Positions 49,498 to 58,164 of a DNA stretch of 64,000 bases are shown one piece after another. Within the stretch, counting starts at the first letter, position 1. The number at the start of each line of letters is the position of its first letter. Both the position numbers and the translations under genes were made by a program. The DNA is from Pseudoxanthobacter soli DSM 19599. Its GTDB lineage: Bacteria > Pseudomonadota > Alphaproteobacteria > Rhizobiales > Segnochrobactraceae. The notes beneath the pieces are model-generated. The model made no database searches and was not told the DNA's origin. It worked only from the letters and a program-made list of their open reading frames with translations. The stretch is taken from the NCBI GenBank assembly GCA_945898215.1, contig CAMDHY010000003.1, forward strand, positions 1 to 64,000, given 5' to 3'.

Positions 49498-50343
49498 TCA
49501 GGCGTCGAGATGCCGGCGGATGTGGCGGTAGCCGTCGCGGTAGACCGCCTCCGGGCTCTCCGACAGGTCGCGCCAGATCTTCGTTGCCGCGGCGAGGTCG
49601 GGCAGGGCGCGGCCGAAGGCCTCGATCGTCAGCCAGCCGTCGTAGCCGCTCGCGCCGATGGCGGAAAACGTCTCCGCCCACGGGATGTTGCCGCGCCCGG
49701 GCACGCCGCGGTCGTTCTCGGAGATGTGGACGTGGACGACATTCCTGAGGTTGCGGGTGAAGGCGCCGACTGGGTCCGTCTCCTCGATGTTGGCGTGGAA
49801 GGTGTCATACATCGCCCGGATGTGCGGATGGTCGATCTCGTCGATGTGCGCCGACAGCGCGTCCATGGTGTTGACGAGGTAGCACTCGAAGCGGTTGAGG
49901 GCCTCGAGCCCGACCGTCACCCCACGCGCCGCCGCATGGTCGCCGATAGCGCGCTGCGCCTCCACCGAGCGGGCGAACTCCTCCGCCGTCGGGCCGGTAC
50001 CGGAGAAATGGCCGAGGGTCGAGTGCAGCGGCCCGCACAGCGTCGTCGCGCCGAGCGCCGCCGCGCAGTCGATCGCGTGGCGGACGTACGCGACGCCAGC
50101 CGCCCGCGTGGCGGCGTCGGCGCCGATGAGGTTGTTCGCCGGATCGCCCATGGCGGAGACGGCGGTACGCTCGAGCCCGATCTCGTCGAGGAGATCGGCG
50201 GTGCGGCGGTAGTCGTCGGGGGTGCCTTCGAAGATCGGCACCTCGACGCCGTCGAAACCGGTCGCCTTGAGATCGCGCAGGATCGGCTCGTGATCCTTCG
50301 TCACCCGCGTCGTCCACAGGAACAGGCACATGCCGATCTTCAT
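49498..50343 (-). CDS. TIM-barrel sugar epimerase (D-psicose/D-tagatose 3-epimerase type)
   Basis: The 281-residue TIM-barrel isomerase starts MKIGMCLFLWTTRVT. Metal-binding residues are in VGLEALNRFECYLVN (Glu), MYDTFHANIEETD (Asp, His), VHVHISENDRG (His) and LTIEAFGRALPD (Glu). It belongs to the D-psicose/D-tagatose 3-epimerase-like group of the xylose isomerase-like family. It is divergent from the second epimerase gene, with a FadR-type operator between. Confidence 0.88.
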   Translation of the reverse strand: MKIGMCLFLWTTRVTKDHEPILRDLKATGFDGVEVPIFEGTPDDYRRTADLLDEIGLERTAVSAMGDPANNLIGADAATRAAGVAYVRHAIDCAAALGATTLCGPLHSTLGHFSGTGPTAEEFARSVEAQRAIGDHAAARGVTVGLEALNRFECYLVNTMDALSAHIDEIDHPHIRAMYDTFHANIEETDPVGAFTRNLRNVVHVHISENDRGVPGRGNIPWAETFSAIGASGYDGWLTIEAFGRALPDLAAATKIWRDLSESPEAVYRDGYRHIRRHLDA

Positions 50344-50712
50344 GGCGACTTTCCTCCCACGTCTCGCTGCCCGGAACCGGCGACGGGCCCGCCGGGCCAG
50401 GCCGGCCCCGGCCGTGCATCCCCGTGCCCTGAGCTGCCATCTGGTATGACCAAACGCGCCGGATGGGTCAACGGCGATCCCTGGAGGCCGGGCCTCGACT
50501 TCACATCGAGATGCCGAAGAAATTGTTTTGAATCAATCTCCTGATCACGGAGGAGACGGGCCCCGCGGCGCGCCTTGCACGGCCGTGGGGAATGGGCTAG
50601 AGCTTCGTGCAACGGCTTTGGTCGCACCAGATCGACCGGCGCATCCGCGACCGACAAGCTATCCGACGGCCTTCGGGCCCACCAACAAACGGTTCTGGGA
50701 GGAATCGGGCAG
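50344..50712. other. Divergent regulatory region between two epimerase genes
   Basis: 369 bp with no gene. It holds the CTGGTATGACCA palindrome at 50441 and an AT-rich stretch near 50515-50535 that could be promoter sequence. A GGGAGGAATC ribosome site precedes the downstream epimerase. Confidence 0.65.
50441..50452. promoter_or_regulatory. FadR-type operator candidate between divergent epimerase genes
   Basis: CTGGTATGACCA has TGGT/ACCA arms around three bases. It is the third copy of CTGGTnnnACCA in the region and the nearest one to the FadR-type regulator gene, whose operon starts 260 bp away. Confidence 0.6.
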
Positions 50713-51600
50713 ATGCATCTCTCCACGCACAACTGGATGCGGGCCGAGCCGCTCGAGATGACGCTGAAGCGCATCAAGAAGTTCGGCTACGAGTCGATCG
50801 AGATCTCCGGCGAACCCGCCCAGTACGACGTCAAGACCACCCGCGCGCTCCTGAAGGAGCACGGCATCCGTTGCTGGGGCGCCGTGACCTTGACGCTGGG
50901 CGAGCGCAACCTCGCCGCCCGCGACGAGGGCCAGCGGGCGCGCTCGGTCGATTACGTGAAGAGCGTCATCACAATGGTCTCCGAGCTCGAGGGCGAGATC
51001 ATTACGCTGGTGCCCGCCACCGTCGGCAAGGTCGTGCCCGACGGCACCGAGGAAGAAGAGTGGGGCTGGGTTGTCGAGGCCACCAAGGAGTGCTTCGCCC
51101 ACGGCAAGGCGAAGGGCGTCAGGATAGCCGTCGAGCCGCTCAACCGCTTCGAGACCTACCTCTTCAACCGCTGCGCCCAGGCGCTGGCGCTCGCCGACGC
51201 GGTGTCGCCGGAGTGCGGCGTCTGCCTCGACGCCTTCCACCTCAACATCGAGGAGGAGGACATGTACGAGGCGATCCGGCTCGCAGGGAAGCGCCTGTTC
51301 GACTTCCACGTCGCCGACAACAACCGCTTCGCCGCCGGTCTCGGCCAGCTCGACTGGGCGAAGATCGTCGGCACGCTGAAGGAGATCGGCTACGACGGCG
51401 CGCTGACGAACGAGTTCGTCGCCCCCGTCGACCGCACCCCGGCGGCCAAGTACCCGCATATGGTCGAGCGCAACCCGGTCGACATCCCGCCCGAGCAGCT
51501 GAAGTTCATCCAGGACCACGGCTCGAGCCTGCTGACGGAGGAGTTCTACTCCGACCAGATGCGCATCACCGCCGAGACGATCTTGCCGCTCATCCGGTAG
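50713..51600 (+). CDS. TIM-barrel sugar phosphate isomerase/epimerase
   Basis: The 295-residue xylose isomerase-like TIM-barrel protein starts MHLSTHNWMRAEPLEMTLKR. Metal residues are in IAVEPLNRFETYLFN (Glu), CLDAFHLNIEEEDMY (Asp, His), FDFHVADNNR (His) and ALTNEFVAPVDR (Glu). It is paralogous to the divergent epimerase (both carry the LNRFE motif) and probably acts in the same pathway. The ATG at 50713 follows GGGAGGAATC. Confidence 0.85.
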   Translation: MHLSTHNWMRAEPLEMTLKRIKKFGYESIEISGEPAQYDVKTTRALLKEHGIRCWGAVTLTLGERNLAARDEGQRARSVDYVKSVITMVSELEGEIITLVPATVGKVVPDGTEEEEWGWVVEATKECFAHGKAKGVRIAVEPLNRFETYLFNRCAQALALADAVSPECGVCLDAFHLNIEEEDMYEAIRLAGKRLFDFHVADNNRFAAGLGQLDWAKIVGTLKEIGYDGALTNEFVAPVDRTPAAKYPHMVERNPVDIPPEQLKFIQDHGSSLLTEEFYSDQMRITAETILPLIR

Positions 51601-51758
51601 GCCGCGGACCGACTCTCACGGAAGAGACTGGGGCGGGAAGGACATGGGCGGCAGGGACTTGTGCTGGAAGGACTGGGGCAGGACCGCGACCATGCAGGCA
51701 ACAGCCACCGACATCCGCCACGCCGGTCTGCCGGCGCGGACCACGCGCGGGTTCTGAG

Positions 51759-52928
51759 ATGCGCATCACATCGGCGAAGGCCTGGTGGGTCCGCATCCCG
51801 ATCGAGGCGAGCCGCCAGCACCGCAGCGACTTCGGACGGCTCACCACCTTCGATGCGGCGATCCTGCGCATCGAGACCGACGACGGCCTCGTCGGCTGGG
51901 GCGAGGGCAAGAACGCCGCCGGCAGCGCCGGCACCTATGCGGCGCTCGTGCACATGCTCAACCACGAGGTGGCGCCCCGCCTGATCGGGCGCGATCCCGC
52001 CGACATCGTGCAGATCTGGGAGATGCTCTACAACGGCGTCCGCTCGGAGACGGCCGCCCTCTCCGGCCACGCCATGCCGGAGCTGTCGCGCCGCGGCGTC
52101 TCGGTGGCGGCGATCAGCGCCGTCGACATCGCACTCTGGGACATCCTCGGCAAGTCGCTCGGCCAGCCGGTCTGGCGCCTGCTCGGCGGCCGTAAGGCCG
52201 ACCGCCTGCCCGCCTACGCCTCCGGCGGCTGGGCGCCGGCCGAGACGATCGGCGAGCAGCTGAAGTCCTACATCGCCGCCGGCGGCTTCCGCTCGGTGAA
52301 GATGCGCGTCGGCGCCATGGACGGCGCGCCGCACGTCTCCGCCGCCCGCGTCAAGGCCGCCCGCGCCGCGCTCGGGCCGGACGTCGAGCTGATGGTCGAC
52401 GCCCACGGCACCTACACCGTCGCCGGCGCCAAGCGCTTCCTGCACCTCGTCGCCGACTGCGACCTCGCCTGGTTCGAGGAGCCGGTGATCGCCGACGACA
52501 AGGCCGGCATGGCCGAGGTGCGCGCCGCCGGCTGCGTGCCGATCGCCGCCGGTGAATCCGAGGCGACGCGCTTCGCCTTCCGCGACCTCGCGCTCCTGAA
52601 AGCGGTCGACGTCTTCCAGCCCGACCCGGCTTTCTGCGGCGGCATCACCGAGGCGATGCGCATCGGCGCGCTGGCGAGCGCCTTCAACCTCCGCCTCTCG
52701 CCGCACCTGTGGGCGGGCGCGCCTTGCTTCTTCGCGGGCCTGCATGTATGCGCGGCCTCTCCGGCGAGCTTCGTCATCGAATACTCGCTGGGCGCCAATC
52801 CCATGATCCACGACCTGGTCGAGGACGATGTTTCGGCGAGGGACGGCATGATCGCCATCCCGGACGGGCCCGGCCTCGGTTTTACCATCGCGGAGAGCTT
52901 CCTGGAGGCGCACGCGCACTGGAGCTGA
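51759..52928 (+). CDS. Mandelate racemase/muconate lactonizing enzyme family protein (sugar-acid dehydratase type)
   Basis: A 389-residue enolase-superfamily enzyme. The metal ligands are in LMVDAHGTYTV (Asp), AWFEEPVIAD (Glu) and IAAGESEATRF (Glu), and LSPHLWAG supplies a His acid/base. The strand-2 base motif is SVKMRVG, a KxR form rather than KxK. Such members dehydrate acid sugars or racemise hydroxyacids. It follows the epimerase by 158 bp and precedes a FadR-type regulator in the same orientation. Confidence 0.88.
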   Translation: MRITSAKAWWVRIPIEASRQHRSDFGRLTTFDAAILRIETDDGLVGWGEGKNAAGSAGTYAALVHMLNHEVAPRLIGRDPADIVQIWEMLYNGVRSETAALSGHAMPELSRRGVSVAAISAVDIALWDILGKSLGQPVWRLLGGRKADRLPAYASGGWAPAETIGEQLKSYIAAGGFRSVKMRVGAMDGAPHVSAARVKAARAALGPDVELMVDAHGTYTVAGAKRFLHLVADCDLAWFEEPVIADDKAGMAEVRAAGCVPIAAGESEATRFAFRDLALLKAVDVFQPDPAFCGGITEAMRIGALASAFNLRLSPHLWAGAPCFFAGLHVCAASPASFVIEYSLGANPMIHDLVEDDVSARDGMIAIPDGPGLGFTIAESFLEAHAHWS

Positions 52929-52938
52929 GAGCCCGAGC

Positions 52939-53688
52939 ATGAAGGAGAACAACCTCCTCCCCGACCTCGCCGCGTACCTTTACGCGCAGTCGACGTCCGC
53001 GAGCGGCCGGCTTCCCTCCGAGCGCGAGCTCGCCGAGCACTTCGCCGTCAGCCGCGGCCAGATCCGCGAGGTGCTGGCGATCCTCGAGGCGATGCGCATC
53101 GTCGAGCGGCGGGCGAAGTCGGGCATCTACCTCACGACGAACCAGGCGAGCGTCGAGGCGATGGCGCTGTTCGCCCGCGCCGGCGTGCCGCTCGATCCGA
53201 TCCAGATCTACGAGACGGTGGAGCTGCGCAAGATCCACGAGATCAAGGCCGCCGAACTCGCCTGCACGCGCGCCACCGACGACAACTACGCGCGGCTGCG
53301 GGAAATCCTGCGCCTCTCGGAGGAGCGCCTCGCCGCCGGCGAGGGGCTCGCCCGCCAGGACCGCGACTTCCACCTCGAGATCGTCCGCGCCACCCAGAAC
53401 AGCGTCTTCCACAAGGTCTGCAGCGTCTACTACATGATGGGCGAGCACCGCCTGCCGGTCTATTTCAGCGACCTCGAGCGCTCGCGGCGCAGCCACGTCG
53501 AGCACGTGCAGATCTTCGAGGCGCTGCTGCGCCGCGACGGCAACCTCGCCCAGGCCCTGATGAGCGCGCACCTGCAGGGCGCCGAGAGCTACTGGAAGGG
53601 CCTCATCGGTGCGGCCCAGGCGGAGGCCGCGGCCGCCGCGGCGGCGGCGGGTGCCCCGGCGGCGGCACCGGCGCTGGCGCGGGCCTGA
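52939..53688 (+). CDS. FadR/GntR-family regulator with FCD domain
   Basis: The 249-residue regulator has a winged helix (SERELAEHFAVSRGQIREVLA, LEAMRIVERRAKSGIYLTT) and an FCD domain with metal residues in DRDFHLEIVRATQNSVFH and RRSHVEHVQIFEALL. The C-terminus is a long Ala-rich tail (about 20 residues) not expected in the family. It lies 10 bp after the dehydratase and 4 bp before the dehydrogenase. It is a good candidate for binding the CTGGTnnnACCA sites at 39360, 44075 and 50441. Confidence 0.88.
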   Translation: MKENNLLPDLAAYLYAQSTSASGRLPSERELAEHFAVSRGQIREVLAILEAMRIVERRAKSGIYLTTNQASVEAMALFARAGVPLDPIQIYETVELRKIHEIKAAELACTRATDDNYARLREILRLSEERLAAGEGLARQDRDFHLEIVRATQNSVFHKVCSVYYMMGEHRLPVYFSDLERSRRSHVEHVQIFEALLRRDGNLAQALMSAHLQGAESYWKGLIGAAQAEAAAAAAAAGAPAAAPALARA

Positions 53689-53692
53689 GCGC

Positions 53693-54700
53693 ATGCCGCT
53701 CATCCTCTCGACCCACGCCCTGCACCCGCGCGCCGCGGCCATGCTGCAGGGGGTCGGCGATCTCGTCGTGGCGAGCGCGTCCGACCTCGAGACGCTCAAG
53801 CGCGAGGGGCGCGACGCCGACATCATCATCGTCCGCGCGCCGCTGCCCGAGGCGCTGTTCGCCGAGGCGCCCCGCCTTAGGGCGGCGATCCGCCACGGCG
53901 CCGGCCTCGACATGATCCCGATCGAGGCGGCGACGCGCGCCGGCGTGCTCGTGGCGAACGTCCCGGCCGTCAACGCCGTCACCGTCGCCGAGCACGTCTT
54001 CCTGGTGACGCTGGCGCTGTTGCGCCGCTTCCGGCAGGTCGACGGCGATCTGCGCGCCCACGGCTGGGCCGCCGGCCGCGCCCACGCCGACCATGGCCAT
54101 GACCTCGCCGGCCGCACCATGGGCATCGTCGGCTTGGGTGCCGTCGGCCGCGCCATTGCCCGTATCGCCCAGCACGGGTTCGGGCTCGACGTGGCGGCCT
54201 TCACGAGGACGCCAACAAATGTGCCGGAGGGCGTCCGCCCGCTCGATCTCGACACCCTCGTCGCCACCGCCGACGTGCTGGTGCTGTGCTGTCCGCTGAC
54301 GCCCGAGACCCGCGGCCTGATCGGCCCGGACCGCATCGCGGCGATGAAGCCCGGCGCGCTCCTCGTCAACGTCGCCCGCGGCCCGGTCGTCGACGAGGCG
54401 GCGCTCGTCGCGGCGCTCGCGGCCGGCCGCATCGGCGGCGCCGCGCTCGACGTCTTCGACACCCAGCCGCTGCCGGCCGACCACCCATTGCTGTCGCTCG
54501 GAAACGTCGTGCTGACGCCGCACATGGCCGGCATCACCGAGGATTCGATGATGCGCATGGGCGTCGGCGCGGCCGGGGAGGCGATCCGCATCCTCGAAGG
54601 CCACCTGCCGCTGAACTTCCGCAATCCCGAGGTCGAGGCGCGCTACCGGCAGCGCTGGCCGGCACCGGCCTTAACGTCGGCGCGGCCGGGGGCGCTGTGA
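53693..54700 (+). CDS. D-2-hydroxyacid dehydrogenase (NAD-dependent)
   Basis: A protein of 335 residues with LRAAIRHGAGLDMIPIEAA, the Rossmann motif MGIVGLGAVGRAIARIAQHG, VNVARGPVVDEAAL with the catalytic Arg and LTPHMAGITE with the catalytic His. The position usually held by the catalytic Glu (the E of a DVFxxEP-type motif) reads ALDVFDTQPLP, so Gln is present. Formate dehydrogenases also carry Gln there, but the overall sequence is of the hydroxyacid type. It probably oxidises or reduces a sugar-acid intermediate. Confidence 0.88.
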   Translation: MPLILSTHALHPRAAAMLQGVGDLVVASASDLETLKREGRDADIIIVRAPLPEALFAEAPRLRAAIRHGAGLDMIPIEAATRAGVLVANVPAVNAVTVAEHVFLVTLALLRRFRQVDGDLRAHGWAAGRAHADHGHDLAGRTMGIVGLGAVGRAIARIAQHGFGLDVAAFTRTPTNVPEGVRPLDLDTLVATADVLVLCCPLTPETRGLIGPDRIAAMKPGALLVNVARGPVVDEAALVAALAAGRIGGAALDVFDTQPLPADHPLLSLGNVVLTPHMAGITEDSMMRMGVGAAGEAIRILEGHLPLNFRNPEVEARYRQRWPAPALTSARPGAL

Positions 54701-54725
54701 TCGGAGTGGCATTCGACGCGACCTG

Positions 54726-55175
54726 CTAGCGCGCCGCGTCGGCGCGCTGCAGCATCGATCCCATCGCGGCGACCGCCACGCCGTAGCCGTCCGGTCCAAG
54801 GCCGGCGATCACCGCGGTGGCGATCCGCGAGACGAGGGAGCGGTGGTAGATCTCCTCGCGCCGGTGGACGTTGGAGATGTGCAGCTCGATGATCGGCCGG
54901 GCCGACATCTTCAGCGCGTCGAGGATCGGGATCGAGGTGAACGTCAGGCCCGCCGGGTTGATGACGATGCCGGCGCCGGCGTCGATCGCCTCGTGGATCC
55001 ACTCGACGATCTCGCCCTCGTAGTTCGACTGGACGAACCGCAGCGGCCGGTCGCCGGCGGCCTGCCGGCACATCGCCTCGACGTCGGCAAGCGTCGCACG
55101 GCCGTAGATCTCCGGCTCGCGCGTGCCGAGGCGGTTCAGGTTCGGGCCGTTGATGACGACGATCGGTGAAGTCAT
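54726..55175 (-). CDS. aroQ: Type II 3-dehydroquinate dehydratase
   Basis: The 149-residue type II dehydroquinase converts 3-dehydroquinate to 3-dehydroshikimate. The signature is IVVINGPNLNRLGTREPEIY (with the catalytic Tyr), FVQSNYEGEIVEWIHEA, GIVINPAGLTFTSI and IELHISNVHRREEIYHRS (with the catalytic His). The type II enzyme serves both biosynthesis and, as here by context, quinate degradation. It is the last gene of the aroE-TRAP operon, 10 bp after dctM. Confidence 0.96.
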   Translation of the reverse strand: MTSPIVVINGPNLNRLGTREPEIYGRATLADVEAMCRQAAGDRPLRFVQSNYEGEIVEWIHEAIDAGAGIVINPAGLTFTSIPILDALKMSARPIIELHISNVHRREEIYHRSLVSRIATAVIAGLGPDGYGVAVAAMGSMLQRADAAR

Positions 55176-55184
55176 GGCGGATGC

Positions 55185-56486
55185 TCAGCCTTCATAGCCC
55201 ATCAGGCGCGGCAGCCAGAGGACGAGGTCGGGAAAGAGCGTGATCGCCGCCAGCGCCGCGATCATCACGTAGAGGAAGGGCAGCACGTCGACGACGAGCG
55301 CCTTCAGCGGCACCTCGGCGATGCGCGTCATGATGAAAAGCAACAGGCCGTAGGGCGGCGTCACCAGCCCGAGCATGATGTTGACGACCACGACGACGCC
55401 GAAGTGCACCATGTCGATGCCGAGCGCCTGCGCGGTCGGGATCAGCACCGGCACGATGACGAGCAGGATCGTCGTCCCCTCGAGCACGCAGCCGAGCAGC
55501 AGCAGCAGGATGTTGACGAGGATCAGGAAGCCGAGCGGCGAAAGGTCGAAGCTCGTCAGCAGCGCCTGCACCGAGGCCGGGACGTTCTCGACGGTGACGA
55601 CGTAGTTGAAGACCTGCGCCCCGGCGAGCAGCATGCCGATCGAGGCGCTGGTGCGGGCGCTGACGAGCACCGAGCGATAGAGGTCGGCAAGGCCGACGCT
55701 GCGATAGAACACCGCCGAGACGAGCAGCGCATAGGCGGCGGCGACGGCGGCCGCCTCGGTCGGCGTCGTCACGCCGGTGTAGATGCCGCCGAGCAACACG
55801 ACCGGCATCATCAGGACCGGGATCGCCCGCCAGGTGATGCCGGGCAGCCGGCGCAGCGGGATCGGCGGCTCGACGGGAAAGTTCCGCCGCCGCGCGATCG
55901 CCGCGACCAGCACCATCTGCGCCAGCGCCATCAGGAGGCCGGGGACGACACCGCCGAGGAACAGGTAGCCGATCGAGGCATCCGACACGAGCGCGTAGAC
56001 GATCATCGGGATCGAGGGCGGGATGATCGGCCCGATGACCGAGGTGACGGCGGTCAGCGCGGCGGCGAAGCTCGGCGTGTACTTGCCGTCCTTGGTCATC
56101 ATCAGCTGCATCATCCGGCCGGTGCCGGCGGCATCGGCGATGGCCGAGCCGGACATGCCGGCGAAGATGATGCTCTGCAGGATGTTGACGTGGGCGAGCC
56201 CGCCGCGGAAGCGGCCGACGAAGGCGTCGCAGAAGCGCAGCAGCCGCTCCGACATCGAGCCGATGTTCATGAGTTCGGCGGCGAGGATGAACAAGGGCAC
56301 CGCCAGGATGACGTAGTTGACGTACATCCCGTTGAGGATCTGCTCGGCCACCGTGCCAATGTCGAGCCCGGCGAGCAGCAGGTAGAGGATCGATCCGGCG
56401 ATCATCGCGTGGCCGATCGGCAGGCCGAGGAAGGCGAGCACGGTGATCGCGACGATCGAGATCGAGAAGGGGCTCGCGACGTTCAC
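55185..56486 (-). CDS. dctM: TRAP transporter large permease subunit DctM
   Basis: The 433-residue DctM-type permease has about twelve membrane segments. Visible are AFLGLPIGHAMIAGSILYLL, ILAVPLFILAAELMNIGSMS, MSGSAIADAAGTGRMMQLMM and FGVVVVVNIMLGLVTPPYG. The GTG start overlaps the DctQ stop in a GTGA, so the two are translationally coupled. Together with DctQ and DctP it forms a sodium-driven importer, here probably for quinate, shikimate or a related acid because aroE, aroQ and quiC lie around it. Confidence 0.93.
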   Translation of the reverse strand: MNVASPFSISIVAITVLAFLGLPIGHAMIAGSILYLLLAGLDIGTVAEQILNGMYVNYVILAVPLFILAAELMNIGSMSERLLRFCDAFVGRFRGGLAHVNILQSIIFAGMSGSAIADAAGTGRMMQLMMTKDGKYTPSFAAALTAVTSVIGPIIPPSIPMIVYALVSDASIGYLFLGGVVPGLLMALAQMVLVAAIARRRNFPVEPPIPLRRLPGITWRAIPVLMMPVVLLGGIYTGVTTPTEAAAVAAAYALLVSAVFYRSVGLADLYRSVLVSARTSASIGMLLAGAQVFNYVVTVENVPASVQALLTSFDLSPLGFLILVNILLLLLGCVLEGTTILLVIVPVLIPTAQALGIDMVHFGVVVVVNIMLGLVTPPYGLLLFIMTRIAEVPLKALVVDVLPFLYVMIAALAAITLFPDLVLWLPRLMGYEG

Positions 56487-56995
56487 AGCGCCGACCCCGT
56501 GCCGTCCCCCGCCGCCGGCGGCTCGCCGACGAGGGCGCGCCAGCCGAGGAAGAGGTAGCGCGCGATCGCCGCCACCACGAAGACGACGTAGACCGAGAAA
56601 AGCCAGTCGAAGCGGATCTTCAGGTAGGCGGTCTTCTCGACCTTCATGAAGGTGACGTAGTCGACGACGGCCGGCAGCGAGATCGCGTAGAGCGCGACCA
56701 GCGACAGCGCCGAGACGACGAACAGGACACGCCGGGTCCGCCGCCCGGCCATGGCGTAGAAGAGGTCGAAGCGGATCTCCTCGTCCTCCCGCAGCACGAA
56801 CGCCGCGCCCCACAGCACCAGCCAGACCCAGAGCACGAGCGAGAGCTCGTTGGTCCAGCCGACCGGCAGGTCGAGCAGGTAGCGGAAGACGATCTGGACG
56901 AGGAAGGCGACGAACATCACCGCCAGCATCGCCGCGATGAGGCCCTCGTTCAGCCGGTAGAGCCAGGCGCCGAGGCGGCGCACACGCGTCTGCAA
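56483..56995 (-). CDS. dctQ: TRAP transporter small permease subunit DctQ
   Basis: A 170-residue protein with four membrane segments: IAAMLAVMFVAFLVQIVFRY, ELSLVLWVWLVLWGAAFVL, VLFVVSALSLVALYAISLPA and WLFSVYVVFVVAAIARYLF. REDEEIRFDLFY after helix two is the usual family mark. The start is a TTG (56995) after GAGGGAGC; a GTG four codons downstream is an alternative. It lies between dctP and dctM. Confidence 0.9.
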   Translation of the reverse strand: MQTRVRRLGAWLYRLNEGLIAAMLAVMFVAFLVQIVFRYLLDLPVGWTNELSLVLWVWLVLWGAAFVLREDEEIRFDLFYAMAGRRTRRVLFVVSALSLVALYAISLPAVVDYVTFMKVEKTAYLKIRFDWLFSVYVVFVVAAIARYLFLGWRALVGEPPAAGDGTGSAL

Positions 56996-57106
56996 GGGTC
57001 GTGCTCCCTCGGGCGTCTCGCCGGCGGGGCGCCGGGCGTGGAGGGCGCCCGGACGGGCGCGCGGACCGGCACGCGCCGCTCGCCGCGGCGCGCGCCGGAT
57101 CGGTCG

Positions 57107-58096
57107 TCAGAGGGCGTTGATCTTCTCGACGATCCCCGGCGCCCAGTCCTTGGCGAGGTCGGAGGCGAGGTACTTCTCCTGGGCGAACGTGCGGAAGGCC
57201 GCGACGTCGGGCTCGTAGATCTTGAGACCGCGCTCCGTGAACGTCGCGGCGAGCGCCTTCTCGCGGGCGAGGTGCTTCTCGGTGCTCATGGCGATCGCCT
57301 CGTCGGCGGCCTTCTGGAACTTCGCCTGCGTCTCCGCCGACATCTCGTTCCACACCTTGCTGGAAACGACCAGGAGGTCGAAGCCGACGAGGTGCGAGGT
57401 CATGACGATCTGCGACATCACCTCGTAGAACTTCATGTTCTCGACGTTCGGCAGCGGGTTGTCCTGGCCGTCGATCGCCCCGGTCTGCAGCCCCGTATAG
57501 ACCTCGGCATAGGCCATCGCGACGGGGTTCGCCCCGAGCGCCGTGCCGAGGAACTGCCAGGCGTCGCCGCCGGGCATCCTGAGCTTGATGCCGGCCATGT
57601 CGGCGGGCGTCTTGATCTCCTTCTCCGGCTTCAGGCCGACCTGGCGTGTGCCGAAATAGGTCGGCCCGAGGATGCGCACGCCGAGCTGGTCCTCGGCCAT
57701 CTTCGCCATCTCCTGGCCGACGTCGCTCGCGAAGAAGGCCTTCAGGTGGGCGGCGTCGCGGAAGAGGTAGGCGGAGGTCAGCACCGACCACGCCGGGATC
57801 TGCTTGGAGATGTCCTGCGGGGCGATGTTGCCCATCTCGAGGTTGCCGCGCTGCAGGGCGACGAGCTCGGTGCCCTGCTTGAACAGGTTGCCGCCGTAGT
57901 AGCCCTCGAAGATGAAGTCGTCGGTGATGGCGTTCGAGAACATCTTCATCATCTCGGCGCGGATGTCCTGCTCGGAGAACACCGCCGAGAAGCGCAGCTT
58001 CGGCTTGTCCTGCGCGAAGACGCCCGTCGGGCGCGCCAGAGCGAGGGCACCGGCACCGGCGAGGCCGGCGGCGAGGAATGTCCGTCGTGTCGTCAT
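57107..58096 (-). CDS. dctP: TRAP transporter solute-binding protein DctP (Tat-type signal)
   Basis: The 329-residue periplasmic binding protein has a twin-arginine-type signal peptide (TTRRTFLAAGLAGAGALALA, then VFAQ). Family marks are GGNLFKQGTELVALQRGNLE, IKTPADMAGIKLRMPGGDAW, the conserved Arg in KLRMPGG, and AYAEVYTGLQTGAIDGQDNP. The ligand is an organic acid, most likely quinate or shikimate from the surrounding genes. Confidence 0.93.
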   Translation of the reverse strand: MTTRRTFLAAGLAGAGALALARPTGVFAQDKPKLRFSAVFSEQDIRAEMMKMFSNAITDDFIFEGYYGGNLFKQGTELVALQRGNLEMGNIAPQDISKQIPAWSVLTSAYLFRDAAHLKAFFASDVGQEMAKMAEDQLGVRILGPTYFGTRQVGLKPEKEIKTPADMAGIKLRMPGGDAWQFLGTALGANPVAMAYAEVYTGLQTGAIDGQDNPLPNVENMKFYEVMSQIVMTSHLVGFDLLVVSSKVWNEMSAETQAKFQKAADEAIAMSTEKHLAREKALAATFTERGLKIYEPDVAAFRTFAQEKYLASDLAKDWAPGIVEKINAL

Positions 58097-58164
58097 CGTG
58101 AAGTCCTCCCTGTTTGGTTTTCGTTGCGTGTCGGTCTGGCGGCCGCCCGGACGCTGGTCCTCCC

